Assembly: GCA_947500275.1 (NCBI GenBank) | Contig: CANMSW010000124.1 | Location: 1 to 6,697, forward strand | DNA from: Bacteriovoracaceae bacterium | GTDB taxonomy: Bacteria; Bdellovibrionota; UBA1018 | Direction of reading: 5' to 3' | DNA length: 6,697 bases | In this document: in pieces, positions 1 to 5,837 of the stretch | Layout of the letters: every line of letters begins with the position of its first letter | Numbering within the stretch: position 1 is the stretch's first letter | Notes under the pieces: model-generated | The model's input: the letters and a program-made list of their open reading frames with translations, nothing else | Databases searched by the model: none | What the model was told of the DNA's origin: nothing | Position numbers and translations under genes: made by a program

Positions 1-2165
1 CCAAGATCCCGAGTCGGGTACCGTCGGTGCCGTGTCAGTATTCTCATTCCCAAGGGCCCCATCATCGTATTCACCCCAGCAGAAGACTTCGCTCGAATCG
101 CCTGCGTCGGTGAGCGCGCAGGTGTGGCCCGAACCCATCGCTACCTGGCGGATTTCGGGTAAACCCGTGACGAGAGTGGGCGAGGCGACTGTAGTTCCAT
201 GAGTGGCGCTCGGGACGGCGCCTCCGAAATTATTGTTTCCCCAGCACGTTACAGTGCCGTCGTCAAAAACGGCGCAAGCGCGCCCATGCCCAGCGGCCAT
301 CTGAATGACGCCACTAGATATTCTTAATGTAGCACTCGTGGAGAAAGTTGGAAATTGCATATCACCCCAGCAGTAAAGCTCACCCGTGTTCTTCACGGCG
401 CAAGCGCCATCGCGACCGACTGAAACCGCGAGGACAGAATTGATTGGAGTTACCGACTCCAGGACTTCAAGGGGACTACCCCATGCAGGGGAATTGATAG
501 GATTGTAAGAAGTGTTACCTAAATTCCAATGGGTATTTCTGCCCCAGCAGGACACAGTGCCGGGGTTAGTGGACGATGTGGTGTCCAGAACCGCGCACGC
601 ATTCTCTGCACTTGCGCTGATTTGTTTGACCCCTGACGCGAACACCTGAAGGGGAGTGCTTGAGTCGGAGGGGGAGTTTGCCCCAAGTTGTCCAAAGTCA
701 TTTGTGCCCCAGCATTGGACTTGCCCGCTTTGCGTCAAAGAGCAAGCAAAGAAGTTTCCCGCCACTACTTGAATGAATGGGTCGATCGTTGCGCCAATGA
801 GAGGTGCATCGATGGCGGTGACTAAGGTTATATCGTCTTGGGAGGGAGGCCGGGGCGCGAGTGGGCCGTTGTAGAAGTTGGCGCCCCAACCGTAAGTCGT
901 TCCATCGGCCTTCCTCGCTAGGCTCGAGCTCCTAAACAAATTGAGTCGGTGGGTACCTGAGAAAATGGTCCCACCCAGGCTCGGAATGGACGCAACTTCG
1001 GCGGTGATTGAGGTAGTGATGAAGTTAGAGTTTCGCCCGAGTTGGCCGCGTTGCCCGCGCCCCCAACAGCGGATGGTTTGTTGATCGCTTTCAAGTGCGC
1101 AAGAATGGTGACTCCCCGAAGCAATATCAACTGCGAGGGTTGGGGTGGTCGAAGAAGCGATCGTTTTTACGACTGGAGTCGGGTCAAAAGTGTTTGAGTA
1201 AGTCGTATTACCGAGTTGTCCGAATTCGTTGTTCCCCAAGCAGTAGACCTGGTTATTGTCTGAGGCTAAACCGCAGAGGAAGTTTGCTCCTGCCGACACT
1301 TTCGATATTGGGCCCGGAAACAGAATCGTACTCGGCGAGTAAAGGGCAGTAGAGGTCGTGGGATCCACCCCCAATTGGCCACTCTCGTTCTGGCCCCAGC
1401 AGTAAACATAGCTGCTCTCGGTGTAGTGAGCGCAGGTAAACGCATCACCCGAATCTAATTCTTGTGCGCCTGCTTGCCCGGAGACGACTACGGGAGTCGC
1501 ACTCTTTGCGATGCCGCCGCTCACGGCTTCAGGTGGGACCCCAAGTTGGCCGTGCGAGTTCAGTCCCCAACAGACAACACGGGGAGCCGTAGTACCCGTG
1601 TTGTCAGGAATGGTTGCTCCCGCCGCACAGGCATGACTACCGCCTGCGCTGATGGCACTCACTCCGGTCAGGAAGGGATTCGTAGTAGGGTTCACGCCCT
1701 TGACCAGAACGGGTACAGTCGCGTTGTTATAAATGAGTTCGTAAGAATCATTTCCGAGTTGTCCCGAGTCGGATCGGCCCCAACAGTAGACGTTTCCTGT
1801 TGATTTGAGTGCGCAAGTGAATTCATCCCCAGCAACAATGTCACTGATTGAAGCGCCCAGGGTGTCTGAGTCGAGGGTGAGAAGAGGGTTATTGATTTGT
1901 GTCCCGGTCATGACGCCCAGTTGGCCCAGGCTGTTTGCACCCCAACAATAGACTTCCTGACTGACAGGTGGGCCTGCAATCTCCATGAGGACGCAGGTGT
2001 GCTCGGTGCCGCTTACACGTTTGAGTTCGACGCCCGATAGAGCGCTGATCGAGGCAAGAGCCGGCGAAGGGAAGGAAGCGGGCCAATCGGTTCCTTGTCC
2101 CAGTTGTCCGAACCAATCATTCCCTGAGCATCGAATCGACTGGCCTGAAGTTGTAATGAAGCAGT
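1..2165 (-). repeat. Tandem RCC1 repeats (protein-level), 13 units
   Basis: These are coding repeats, diverged at DNA level and conserved as protein. Spacing between successive C-W-G cores is 61, 54, 71, 57, 53, 58, 59, 59, 55, 59, 42 and 55 residues, mean about 57. Each unit runs roughly: S-A-G-x-x-H/F-x-C-A-L, a variable loop, V-Y-C-W-G-x-N-x-x-G-Q-L-G, then a variable Thr/Ser-rich linker. Unit 1 has CSG instead of CWG, unit 6 has CLG, and unit 8 has GWG and lacks both cysteines. The GQLG tail is degenerate or missing in units 8 and 10-13. Thirteen units approach two seven-bladed propellers; the remainder may lie left of the window. Confidence 0.9.
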
Positions 2166-3594
2166 TGAATCCTTCGCCGCTTGCTGTGAGCGAGGCAACG
2201 CGAGCGGGGAGATCGAAATCGCCATCAAATTGCTCTGAGTTTCCAGTCAAATCATAAATTGTAAGCGAGTAACTTCCTCCCCGGGCAGAAGAGGAGGCCT
2301 GCTCAATGACAAGTTCACTCGAACTATTTAACGTTGGGGTAACCGGAGGCTGGTCGAGAAGGAGAGTCTCATTCTGGTCACGGATTTGGATCGAGTAGTG
2401 TGCAATCGAAGTCGGGTCGTCTATCTGGAGTTTCAGACGAAATTTTCCAGCCGAAAAATCACTTTGACTGACAGTTGCAGTCGGGCCGCCGCCAGAGGAC
2501 GAATCCATATCGAGTGTCGAAAGGTATTGAGCTAAGGCTAGTTCAACGAGAATAGGGGAATCATCCAGTGTCCTTCCAAACGCGTCGGTGAGCCCCTCTC
2601 CAGTAAGAGTTAAGTCTACTGGCGTGCTGAGGTCGTAGGTAATGCTGCTGAAATCGAGTGTGCCTTGGATCTCATACGTGTAGCCGTCGACTGGCGTGAT
2701 GGTTATGAAGTGAATAGAGCATCCAGCCGCGATACTTGCATCGGATAGCGCAAAATTAATATCGGTAAGATCTTGGGGGATTCGGCGATCCAGATAGAGT
2801 CGCGCCGTGAAATCGTAGCTCACTAGAAAGTCATCAGTGAGATCCGGATCCGGGTGGGAACTCGTGAGGTAAGTTTCAGGAAGTTCTCCTTCAATGCTCA
2901 GAGCTGTCAGAACAAGCTCGTTTTGAACAGATTTTTGGGTTCCGTCGCAAAAAACGGGCGTTGGGTTTTCACGAAAAAAATGGGGAGTCAGTCGAACGGT
3001 TGTATCCTCGAAGAGATCAATCTGCGTCTCAGCGAGCAATACCGGCCAGTCGGCGCCTGTGCTGCTTGGGTTCCCTCGAAAATGAGTGGCCCCTCCTGTA
3101 CGGACCTCCAAACCAGAAAACAGTTCGGTGATATCAGGACAGGATCCATCGGAGGTGTTTAAACCGAAAAGTTGGACTTTGCGGTTTGTACCCATCGGGA
3201 CAGAGAGCGAGATGCTGCCGCCTTCCTGAGTTGCGAGGAGTCCCCCTAACAATCCAGGTGCCGCAAGTTCAGCCGAACCATCACTACAGGTGGATGGGTC
3301 GGGTAAGGCTGAGTTGAATTGGGTGTCTATTCGATCGCCTGATACGTGGAGTCCCAGGCAATCGAATTCTGACCATTCCGAAGGTAGGTTGAGCCAGTCT
3401 GTGTCGGAAAGGGGATCCGTAGCGGTAGTCCGAACCTTTTTGGCTTGAAGGGATGTGGGAGTCAGAAAAGGAGCGGGGATTTCAAACTGAATGTTCACTT
3501 GCTGGGTGGTGCGGAAAAGCGAACAGGAAGACGTCGTGCATCCTATCACCACGGTTGCGAACGCTGATATTAAGGACGAACGTATTGAGTGCAC
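1..3594 (-). CDS. RCC1-repeat lipoprotein, 3' end beyond window
   Basis: I read this frame codon by codon; it is open from the stop at 3661-3663 to base 1, giving at least 1198 residues. The only start-like codon before the signal peptide is GTG at 3594, preceded by AGAAGG with 5 bases spacing. Residues 1-19 form a lipoprotein signal peptide: Arg5, a short hydrophobic core, lipobox V-I-G-C with Cys19, followed by Thr-Thr, so outer-membrane or surface anchoring is likely. Residues about 60-250 are unassigned. About 255-355 resemble a bacterial Ig-like (Big-type) domain, including a TDAFGR stretch, and about 365-460 look like another beta-sandwich. From about 475 onward there are 13 RCC1 repeats with CWG-x-N-x-x-GQLG cores at residues 489, 550, 604, 675, 732, 785, 843, 902, 961, 1016, 1075, 1117 and 1172. 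RCC1 repeats fold as seven-bladed propellers and usually bind proteins; the ligand here is unknown. Family call firm, function open. Confidence 0.92.
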   Translation of the reverse strand, partial: MHSIRSSLISAFATVVIGCTTSSCSLFRTTQQVNIQFEIPAPFLTPTSLQAKKVRTTATDPLSDTDWLNLPSEWSEFDCLGLHVSGDRIDTQFNSALPDPSTCSDGSAELAAPGLLGGLLATQEGGSISLSVPMGTNRKVQLFGLNTSDGSCPDITELFSGLEVRTGGATHFRGNPSSTGADWPVLLAETQIDLFEDTTVRLTPHFFRENPTPVFCDGTQKSVQNELVLTALSIEGELPETYLTSSHPDPDLTDDFLVSYDFTARLYLDRRIPQDLTDINFALSDASIAAGCSIHFITITPVDGYTYEIQGTLDFSSITYDLSTPVDLTLTGEGLTDAFGRTLDDSPILVELALAQYLSTLDMDSSSGGGPTATVSQSDFSAGKFRLKLQIDDPTSIAHYSIQIRDQNETLLLDQPPVTPTLNSSSELVIEQASSSARGGSYSLTIYDLTGNSEQFDGDFDLPARVASLTASGEGFNCFITTSGQSIRCSGNDWFGQLGQGTDWPASFPSPALASISALSGVELKRVSGTEHTCVLMEIAGPPVSQEVYCWGANSLGQLGVMTGTQINNPLLTLDSDTLGASISDIVAGDEFTCALKSTGNVYCWGRSDSGQLGNDSYELIYNNATVPVLVKGVNPTTNPFLTGVSAISAGGSHACAAGATIPDNTGTTAPRVVCWGLNSHGQLGVPPEAVSGGIAKSATPVVVSGQAGAQELDSGDAFTCAHYTESSYVYCWGQNESGQLGVDPTTSTALYSPSTILFPGPISKVSAGANFLCGLASDNNQVYCLGNNEFGQLGNTTYSNTFDPTPVVKTIASSTTPTLAVDIASGSHHSCALESDQQTIRCWGRGQRGQLGRNSNFITTSITAEVASIPSLGGTIFSGTHRLNLFRSSSLARKADGTTYGWGANFYNGPLAPRPPSQDDITLVTAIDAPLIGATIDPFIQVVAGNFFACSLTQSGQVQCWGTNDFGQLGANSPSDSSTPLQVFASGVKQISASAENACAVLDTTSSTNPGTVSCWGRNTHWNLGNTSYNPINSPAWGSPLEVLESVTPINSVLAVSVGRDGACAVKNTGELYCWGDMQFPTFSTSATLRISSGVIQMAAGHGRACAVFDDGTVTCWGNNNFGGAVPSATHGTTVASPTLVTGLPEIRQVAMGSGHTCALTDAGDSSEVFCWGEYDDGALGNENTDTAPTVPDSGSW

Positions 3595-3599
3595 AGGAC

Positions 3600-3605
3600 C
3601 CTTCT
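3600..3605 (-). promoter_or_regulatory. Ribosome binding site fixing the GTG start
   Basis: AGAAGG lies 5 bases before GTG 3594 and matches AGGAGG at five of six positions. No ATG or TTG occurs in frame between this site and the upstream stop. The signal peptide starts right at this GTG, so site and start support each other. Confidence 0.55.
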
Positions 3606-3641
3606 GATTCTCAGTTGATAACCACTCATCAGCGTATCGGA

Positions 3642-3669
3642 ATTCTATGAAACAGATAAACTAGGCCAG
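3642..3669 (-). promoter_or_regulatory. Possible sigma-70-type promoter of the RCC1 lipoprotein gene
   Basis: On the minus strand, TAGAAT (3647-3642) matches the -10 consensus at five of six positions. CTGGCC (3669-3664) is a poor -35 at 16 bases distance. Transcription would start near 3635 and give a leader of about 40 bases before the GTG start. The position is sensible but the -35 is weak, so this is a suggestion only. Confidence 0.3.
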
Positions 3670-3825
3670 TTGCGACACAGGAGGGTAGGGGATGACCTAG
3701 TGGAGCCAAATCGATGACATTCGAAGAGGTCCGTCGACGCAAGGCAATCGAAAGTGTGTTGCTTGGGAGAACATCTTTTTGAATGCGCTGCGGCTATATG
3801 GCTGAGTTTCGAGGTAGGGATAATG

Positions 3826-3844
3826 ACCCTGATGAAGGGTTTTT
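3826..3844 (+). terminator. Weak intrinsic terminator candidate
   Basis: ACCCT (3826-3830), loop GATGA, AGGGT (3836-3840), with T at 3840-3844. The stem is only 5 bp, plus one possible G-U pair at the base. No gene clearly ends just upstream on the plus strand, so it would have to serve a non-coding or very short transcript. It could be chance. Confidence 0.25.
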
Positions 3845-3952
3845 GCCGCGAGTCGCCCTCGGCTTCCCCGGTTCTCGCATGTTTTCAGAAGACCTAATCC
3901 TCCGGTAATTCTCCAACTTAAGTTCGTGCGATATCGATTACCTATCTATTCA

Positions 3953-3976
3953 CGTCATCAAATCTACCTGATGACG
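3953..3976. repeat. Exact 8-bp inverted repeat in intergenic region
   Basis: CGTCATCA (3953-3960) and TGATGACG (3969-3976) are perfect reverse complements separated by 8 bases. A second hairpin, CGACT-GAGG-AGTCG (3975-3988), overlaps its right edge by two bases. It could be a dyad operator or the stem of a leader RNA for the gene at 4136. No T-run follows, so it is not a normal terminator. Confidence 0.4.
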
Positions 3977-4102
3977 ACTGAGGAGTCGGCGCTATTCGGA
4001 AGGAACTCATTCATGCTGCTAATGCTAGAAGTAGCGGGATAATGGGCGGCTTTCCTCATTTGCTTATGCGCAGGATCCATTTTGCGTGAAGGTGAGTGTC
4101 TT

Positions 4103-4114
4103 AGAAACGTTTCT
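4103..4114. promoter_or_regulatory. Perfect 12-bp palindrome upstream of the 111-aa gene
   Basis: AGAAACGTTTCT is its own reverse complement and ends 21 bases before ATG 4136, just 5' of the ribosome binding site. The GAAACGTTTC core with central CG is the form seen in many LacI/GalR-family operators. No such regulator is in the window. It may be a repressor site blocking transcription or translation of the small secreted-protein genes, or chance. Confidence 0.35.
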
Positions 4115-4135
4115 GAACTTTATAAGAGGTTGTTT

Positions 4136-4471
4136 ATGATCAGAATGTTTAAAACCATCCTAGTAATAAGTTTTTTTTCGATGATCTCATTCAGGGTGGC
4201 AGTTGCAAGCCCCCGGGCTCTCGAGTGTCGGGAATTGGGCTCCGCGGGAGAAGTTCTTAGTCAGTTTACGCTTCAGGATGGCACTCATCGGCTTTTGACA
4301 AACGGCGGCCAGGCGAGCCTGAACTTGGATCGAGACAATGCTGTTTTGTCAGTTCAAATGGCTTCCGGTAGCATTTTTTCTGTTTCTCGCCCGGGACGGT
4401 TCCGCCGGAGCTCATTTTTACAAGTGCAACTTACCGACTCGAGCTTTGTCCGATGCGAGAAGGCTTTTTGA
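4136..4471 (+). CDS. Small secreted protein, 111 aa, unknown function
   Basis: I do not recognise this protein. ATG 4136 is chosen because AAGAGG (4124-4129) sits 6 bases upstream and the signal peptide begins exactly there; an in-frame TTG at 4082 would put 18 hydrophilic residues ahead of it. Residues 1-24 form a Sec signal peptide (Arg3 and Lys6, hydrophobic 7-19, cleavage after A-V-A24). The mature 87 residues contain alternating hydrophobic and polar stretches typical of a small beta fold, a basic patch around residues 85-91 (RPGRFRR), and just two cysteines, Cys31 and Cys107, near the two ends, which could form a disulfide after export. It lies 47 bases upstream of a second secreted-protein gene on the same strand and may be co-transcribed. 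That it is a gene is likely from signal peptide plus ribosome binding site; no function can be assigned. Confidence 0.75.
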   Translation: MIRMFKTILVISFFSMISFRVAVASPRALECRELGSAGEVLSQFTLQDGTHRLLTNGGQASLNLDRDNAVLSVQMASGSIFSVSRPGRFRRSSFLQVQLTDSSFVRCEKAF

Positions 4472-4518
4472 ATTAGCTAGGATGTTTGGGCAGCATTTCA
4501 AAACATAGGAGTTAAAAA

Positions 4519-4953
4519 ATGAAATTCTTTCTGGTGGCTATGGGCCTTACAATTGGTTTTGCTCAGTCCGCTTTTGCGACTGGTGGAGTCTTCTGTAAAT
4601 CAGAGGTTAATGATAGAAATATCGACCTGACACTCGCCGGTACGCTTTCGCACAGTATTCCTGGATCGCCGTCGCAAGTGAGCGGCGCACTGGCGATGAA
4701 ATCGAAGAAATTCGAAATGCATAATATCGCGAATATCGCTTCTCTGTCTCAGTTCTGGTTTGAGAATGGCCAGCTTTATATCATGGTCTATAATGAGCCC
4801 GAATCAGGCGCGGAGTTTCTTTCGACAAAGTTGGTCATTAAGACGAAATACTCTCCACGAAGCGGCAAGTATTCTGGCGCCTACGTGCTCTCCGCCACTC
4901 GTGGTGAAACTACAAACACCCTCAAAGGGGCGATCTCATGTGAGATGGACTAA
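4519..4953 (+). CDS. Small secreted protein, 144 aa, unknown function
   Basis: Start ATG 4519 follows TAGGAG (4506-4511) by 7 bases. Residues 1-20 are a clear Sec signal peptide (Lys2, hydrophobic 3-15, cleavage after A-F-A20). The mature protein of about 124 residues is rich in predicted beta strands (for example residues 77-84 and 99-108) and Gly/Ser turns, and has only two cysteines, Cys26 and Cys141, near the two ends. This echoes the upstream 111-aa protein: same export route and same end-to-end cysteine layout, although I see no convincing residue-level similarity. The 47-base gap suggests an operon. No catalytic motif or known domain is apparent; a periplasmic or secreted binding or structural role is conceivable but unsupported. 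It converges on the HxlR-type gene across 77 bases. Confidence 0.82.
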   Translation: MKFFLVAMGLTIGFAQSAFATGGVFCKSEVNDRNIDLTLAGTLSHSIPGSPSQVSGALAMKSKKFEMHNIANIASLSQFWFENGQLYIMVYNEPESGAEFLSTKLVIKTKYSPRSGKYSGAYVLSATRGETTNTLKGAISCEMD

Positions 4954-4972
4954 GTAGTTCCTAGGCTGAAGG

Positions 4973-5032
4973 GGTGGTGGGTTGAGGAGAATAGAGATTG
5001 TCTTGATGCTTGAAGAATCCTTAACCCCCATC
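4973..5032. terminator. Long hairpin between convergent genes
   Basis: Bases 4979-4988 (GGGTTGAGGA) pair fully with 5018-5027 (TCCTTAACCC) with one G-U. The stem extends through a single-base bulge at 4978 by five more pairs (4973-4977 with 5028-5032), overlapping the stop codon of the HxlR-type gene. The loop is 29 bases and there is no T-run on either strand, so it is not a canonical intrinsic terminator. It may still separate the two converging transcripts or protect their 3' ends. Confidence 0.35.
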
Positions 5033-5726
5033 ATTGAGCTGCCGCTGCTGAGACGAACGGGCTTAGCATAAACCACTTTTTGAAAGAACGAACGTACTTG
5101 GTTTCGCCTTTCAGATGAAGCTGGTTCTGCTTCCGTGCGGCATCGATGCCGAGGGCGCCTCGCCAGATGTCGGTGAGTGTGCGGACGCAGGACTCGACCT
5201 CGAAGTCTGCATCGATACCGGGAGGTTGCATACACAGCTCGGCTTTGCGGTCTTTGATCATCACCCACCAAGTTCGGCGAGCGGCCGGGGCGTCGCTCAA
5301 ATGGAACTCGGCTACAAAGGCTCCCTTTTCGGGGAATTGTGCGACGTCGATGCGCCTGTGAATGTCCCACATCAGAAGGCCTGGATCGAGTTCGTGTTTA
5401 CCCAACTCCTTGATTACATACTTCTGACCCCAGACTCCGAGCGCCATGACGAACGGAGTAAGTTCACGCCCGATAGCGGTGACGATGTACTCAAAGCCTT
5501 TTACTGCCTTCGCTTTCTGTTTCAAAATGATACCGGCGTCCTCGAGTTCCTGCAGTCGCTTCGAGAGGAGGGAGGGGGACATCTTTGCCATTCCGACTCG
5601 AAGATCATTGAACTTCGTGTTTCCTGCCAGGAGTTCTCGCAGGAGGATTGGAGTCCAACGGGATGCGACGACCTCGGCCGCACGGGCCACGGGGCAGAAC
5701 TGGAAGTAGCTTTTTGAAGGATTCAT
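5031..5726 (-). CDS. HxlR-family winged-helix regulator with SCP2-like C-terminal domain
   Basis: A 231-aa DNA-binding regulator. Residues 1-110 form the HxlR (DUF24) winged helix: the F-C-P-V-A start with Cys11, A-S-R-W-T-P-I-L-L-R-E-L-L at 21-33, F-N-D-L at 39-42, recognition-helix region S-P-S-L-L-S-K-R-L-Q-E-L-E at 50-62, and the wing up to the T-A-I-G-R-E-L pattern at 83-89. Cys11 is at the position of the redox or electrophile-sensing Cys of relatives such as YodB and HypR. Residues about 115-231 resemble the SCP2-like tail found in a long-form HxlR subgroup (L-L-M-W-D-I-H-R-R-I-D at 117-127, L-S-P-F at 221-224) and may bind a hydrophobic ligand. ATG 5726 is preferred over the in-frame TTG at 5744; neither has a good ribosome binding site. 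It is divergent from the hemoglobin gene and probably controls it and itself; ligand unknown. Confidence 0.9.
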   Translation of the reverse strand: MNPSKSYFQFCPVARAAEVVASRWTPILLRELLAGNTKFNDLRVGMAKMSPSLLSKRLQELEDAGIILKQKAKAVKGFEYIVTAIGRELTPFVMALGVWGQKYVIKELGKHELDPGLLMWDIHRRIDVAQFPEKGAFVAEFHLSDAPAARRTWWVMIKDRKAELCMQPPGIDADFEVESCVRTLTDIWRGALGIDAARKQNQLHLKGETKYVRSFKKWFMLSPFVSAAAAQ

Positions 5727-5767
5727 GGAGCATGAATAATTCAAGGTTTGAGTCTGGGGAATCGATA

Positions 5768-5784
5768 AGTACAGAAATTGTACT
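5768..5784. promoter_or_regulatory. Candidate HxlR-type operator
   Basis: AGTACA (5768-5773), five bases, TGTACT (5779-5784) form a perfect 6-bp-arm dyad. It lies 41 bases from the regulator's ATG and 53 bases from the hemoglobin ATG, so one dimer could control both directions. Dyads built on GTAC or TACT/AGTA half sites about 7 bases apart are typical of HxlR/DUF24 regulators. On the minus strand TACAAT (5782-5777) inside it resembles a -10 element, so binding could shut off the regulator's own gene. A separate 8-bp palindrome GGCATGCC follows at 5790-5797. Confidence 0.55.
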
Positions 5785-5837
5785 ATTTCGGCATGCCCTC
5801 CCCTGTTATCCGTAAAGGATCCAATTGAGGAGGAACT

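Larger units (their letters stand above)
3595..4135. other. Gene-poor divergent intergenic region
   Basis: This 541-base stretch separates the minus-strand RCC1 lipoprotein gene from the plus-strand small secreted-protein genes, so it must hold promoters for both directions. I see no credible protein gene. Short open stretches exist on the plus strand (3714-3782, then 3783-3908 in the same frame after a TGA), but they lack good ribosome binding sites and any recognisable motif. The region contains a hairpin followed by five T (3826-3844), an 8-bp exact inverted repeat (3953-3976) directly followed by a second small hairpin (3975-3988), and a 12-bp palindrome (4103-4114). A small RNA ending at the 3844 T-run is possible but I cannot show a promoter for it. 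Confidence 0.6.

Noticed and set aside
60..2000. Recurring CCCCA-A/G-CAGTA-type words at intervals of roughly 125-215 bases, as if a DNA repeat array
   Set aside because: They are the reverse complement of codons for Y-C-W-G in each RCC1 unit; the intervening sequence is coding and diverged, so this is not CRISPR or a satellite repeat.
518..3650. Many short open frames on both strands across the RCC1 region
   Set aside because: All lie in other frames of the continuous minus-strand RCC1 lipoprotein frame; their Arg/Pro/Ser-rich translations are typical shadows.
3714..3908. Plus-strand frame of 22 codons, TGA, then 41 codons starting ATG immediately after, considered as a broken gene or readthrough ORF
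   Set aside because: No Shine-Dalgarno at proper distance, no recognisable motif in either part, and lengths compatible with chance. A homology hit spanning the TGA would revive it.
3661..4135. Search for tRNA or other standard RNA genes in the gap
   Set aside because: No T-loop-like GTTCGA motif or cloverleaf arms were found.
5115..5717. A 200-codon open frame on the plus strand, opposite the HxlR-type regulator
   Set aside because: The minus-strand frame gives an unmistakable HxlR protein; the plus-strand translation shows no family motif and is antisense shadow.
5727..5744. TTG start at 5744 for the HxlR-type regulator, adding six residues
   Set aside because: ATG 5726 gives the usual short N-terminus before the conserved F-C-P-V motif; no ribosome binding site favours the TTG. 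It remains a weak alternative.
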